DNA of 64,000 nucleotides from NCBI RefSeq assembly GCF_018446385.1, contig NC_055990.1, forward strand, positions 131,452,996 through 131,516,995, in the 5' to 3' direction. How positions within the stretch are numbered: position 1 is the stretch's first letter; every line of letters starts with the position of its first letter. The position numbers were made by a program, and so were the translations under genes. The notes beneath the pieces are model-generated. The model did no database searches, was not told the DNA's origin, and saw only the letters and a list, made by a program, of their open reading frames with translations. Below, in pieces: positions 63,519-64,000 of this stretch. The DNA comes from Zingiber officinale (lineage: Eukaryota > Streptophyta > Magnoliopsida > Zingiberales > Zingiberaceae).

Positions 63519-64000
63519 TTATAGAGTTTTAGGATAAGCTAACCCTCTCTTCTTTAGCCTCTCACGGTTATCCCTCAGCTTCATGTCCAAGGCATTTGAA
63601 ACAACCTGAGAATACCTGTAATCTTTGTAATCTTTCTTCCTGTTCAAGAACCAATCAGGAATCTTGAACTGGCATGGGCTCGCAACAACTGTCATCATAT
63701 TCTGAAGTCCAACAGCAGAAAGCTCGTCAGTCCTACAGAAAAGTAAAACTTACTAGCGCAAATAAATAAATTAAGAAAATTACTCTGCAGTAGCTTAATC
63801 AAAGAATATTTAGAAAGAAAAAACTTTTAGATCCTTTCACTGTAACAAAAAGATGAACTTGCAAAGATATTTAAAGGAACACTAGGATCAACAACTTCCA
63901 AGGATAGCAATCCATAGGAATAAAAGAACAACCTTTTGTTAATGTCGACGTCGGCCTTCTTGCAAACGATATTGGCGAAGCAGCGGCCAATACCTTTGAT
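63519..64000 (-). pseudogene. RPS18: 40S ribosomal protein S18 (uS13) gene, partial and altered
   Basis: Two exons on the minus strand. 64000-63934 encodes IKGIGR(C)[12 protein letters not shown] plus NK and ends AAAAG|GTTGTT. After an intron of about 200 bp with acceptor CTGTAG, 63733-63519 encodes [34 protein letters not shown] and [15 protein letters not shown], then TAA. S18 is a small-subunit protein that contacts tRNA near the subunit interface. The usual C-terminus, about 35 residues including a basic tail, is missing: after ERLKK the sequence turns into an unrelated short end. Substitutions at normally invariant positions (Cys for Arg in GIGR(R)F, Ser and Cys in the ANPRQF region) suggest a pseudogene. 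A true last exon further left cannot be excluded. The N-terminus is beyond the window. Confidence 0.75.

Overview
This window is nuclear DNA of a flowering plant, possibly a monocot (weak inference). It is dominated by LTR retrotransposons. Most belong to, or resemble, the Sirevirus-like Ty1/Copia group; the rest are Ty3/Gypsy, probably Tat-like. The only host gene material is two degenerate copies of one pentatricopeptide-repeat (PPR) gene (25.4-27.1 kb and 61.6-63.1 kb, both minus) and part of a 40S ribosomal protein S18 (uS13) gene running off the right edge (63.5-64.0 kb, minus). No bacterial features, CRISPR arrays or intact tRNA/rRNA genes were seen. All comparisons were made by eye.

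Layout. 0.3-3.0 kb: a truncated Copia pol (minus) with an AT-rich minisatellite in its gag-pol spacer. 3.05-4.07 kb: a Gypsy gag-protease fragment, interrupted at 4066 by Copia element D (LTR, PBS, broken gag; to 6683). 6.7-9.65 kb: a long LTR-like block. From 9652 the same Gypsy-plus-D junction reappears inverted. That inverted arm is split by complete element E (10582-20416, minus; target duplication CGACT) and continues into Gypsy gag and LTR up to 23288. 23.3-28.7 kb: unassigned DNA and PPR copy 1. 28710-39981: complete Sirevirus-like element C (plus) with gag, pol and a third, envelope-like ORF. 40002-59.3 kb: a Gypsy element (H) carrying a nest. Element B (40142-57261, plus; target duplication ACTTA) sits in the H LTR, and element A (45896-55404, minus; target duplication GATTG) sits in B exactly at the polypurine tract/3' LTR junction. 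59.3-64 kb: intergenic DNA, repeated exon-like modules, a SINE-like insertion, PPR copy 2 and the S18 fragment.

How the parts relate. C is the only element with near-complete coding capacity, and its RNase H region is frameshifted. B encodes only a Gag-like protein and no pol, so it looks non-autonomous (TR-GAG type). A and E have paired LTRs but broken ORFs. The two PPR copies probably arose by local duplication and were later separated by about 34 kb of retrotransposon insertions.

The strongest unexplained signal is in the LTRs of A, B, C and D. They contain arrays of short hairpins whose two arms change together from unit to unit, so pairing is kept while sequence changes. B and C repeat their own palindrome type in an internal region near the 3' end. 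Other points worth following: a predicted 142-nt intron at the start of C's third ORF, which would make its apparent signal peptide an artefact; two sequences in A's 3' region complementary to its own primer-binding site; and a gag-pol stop codon embedded in a splice-acceptor-like context.
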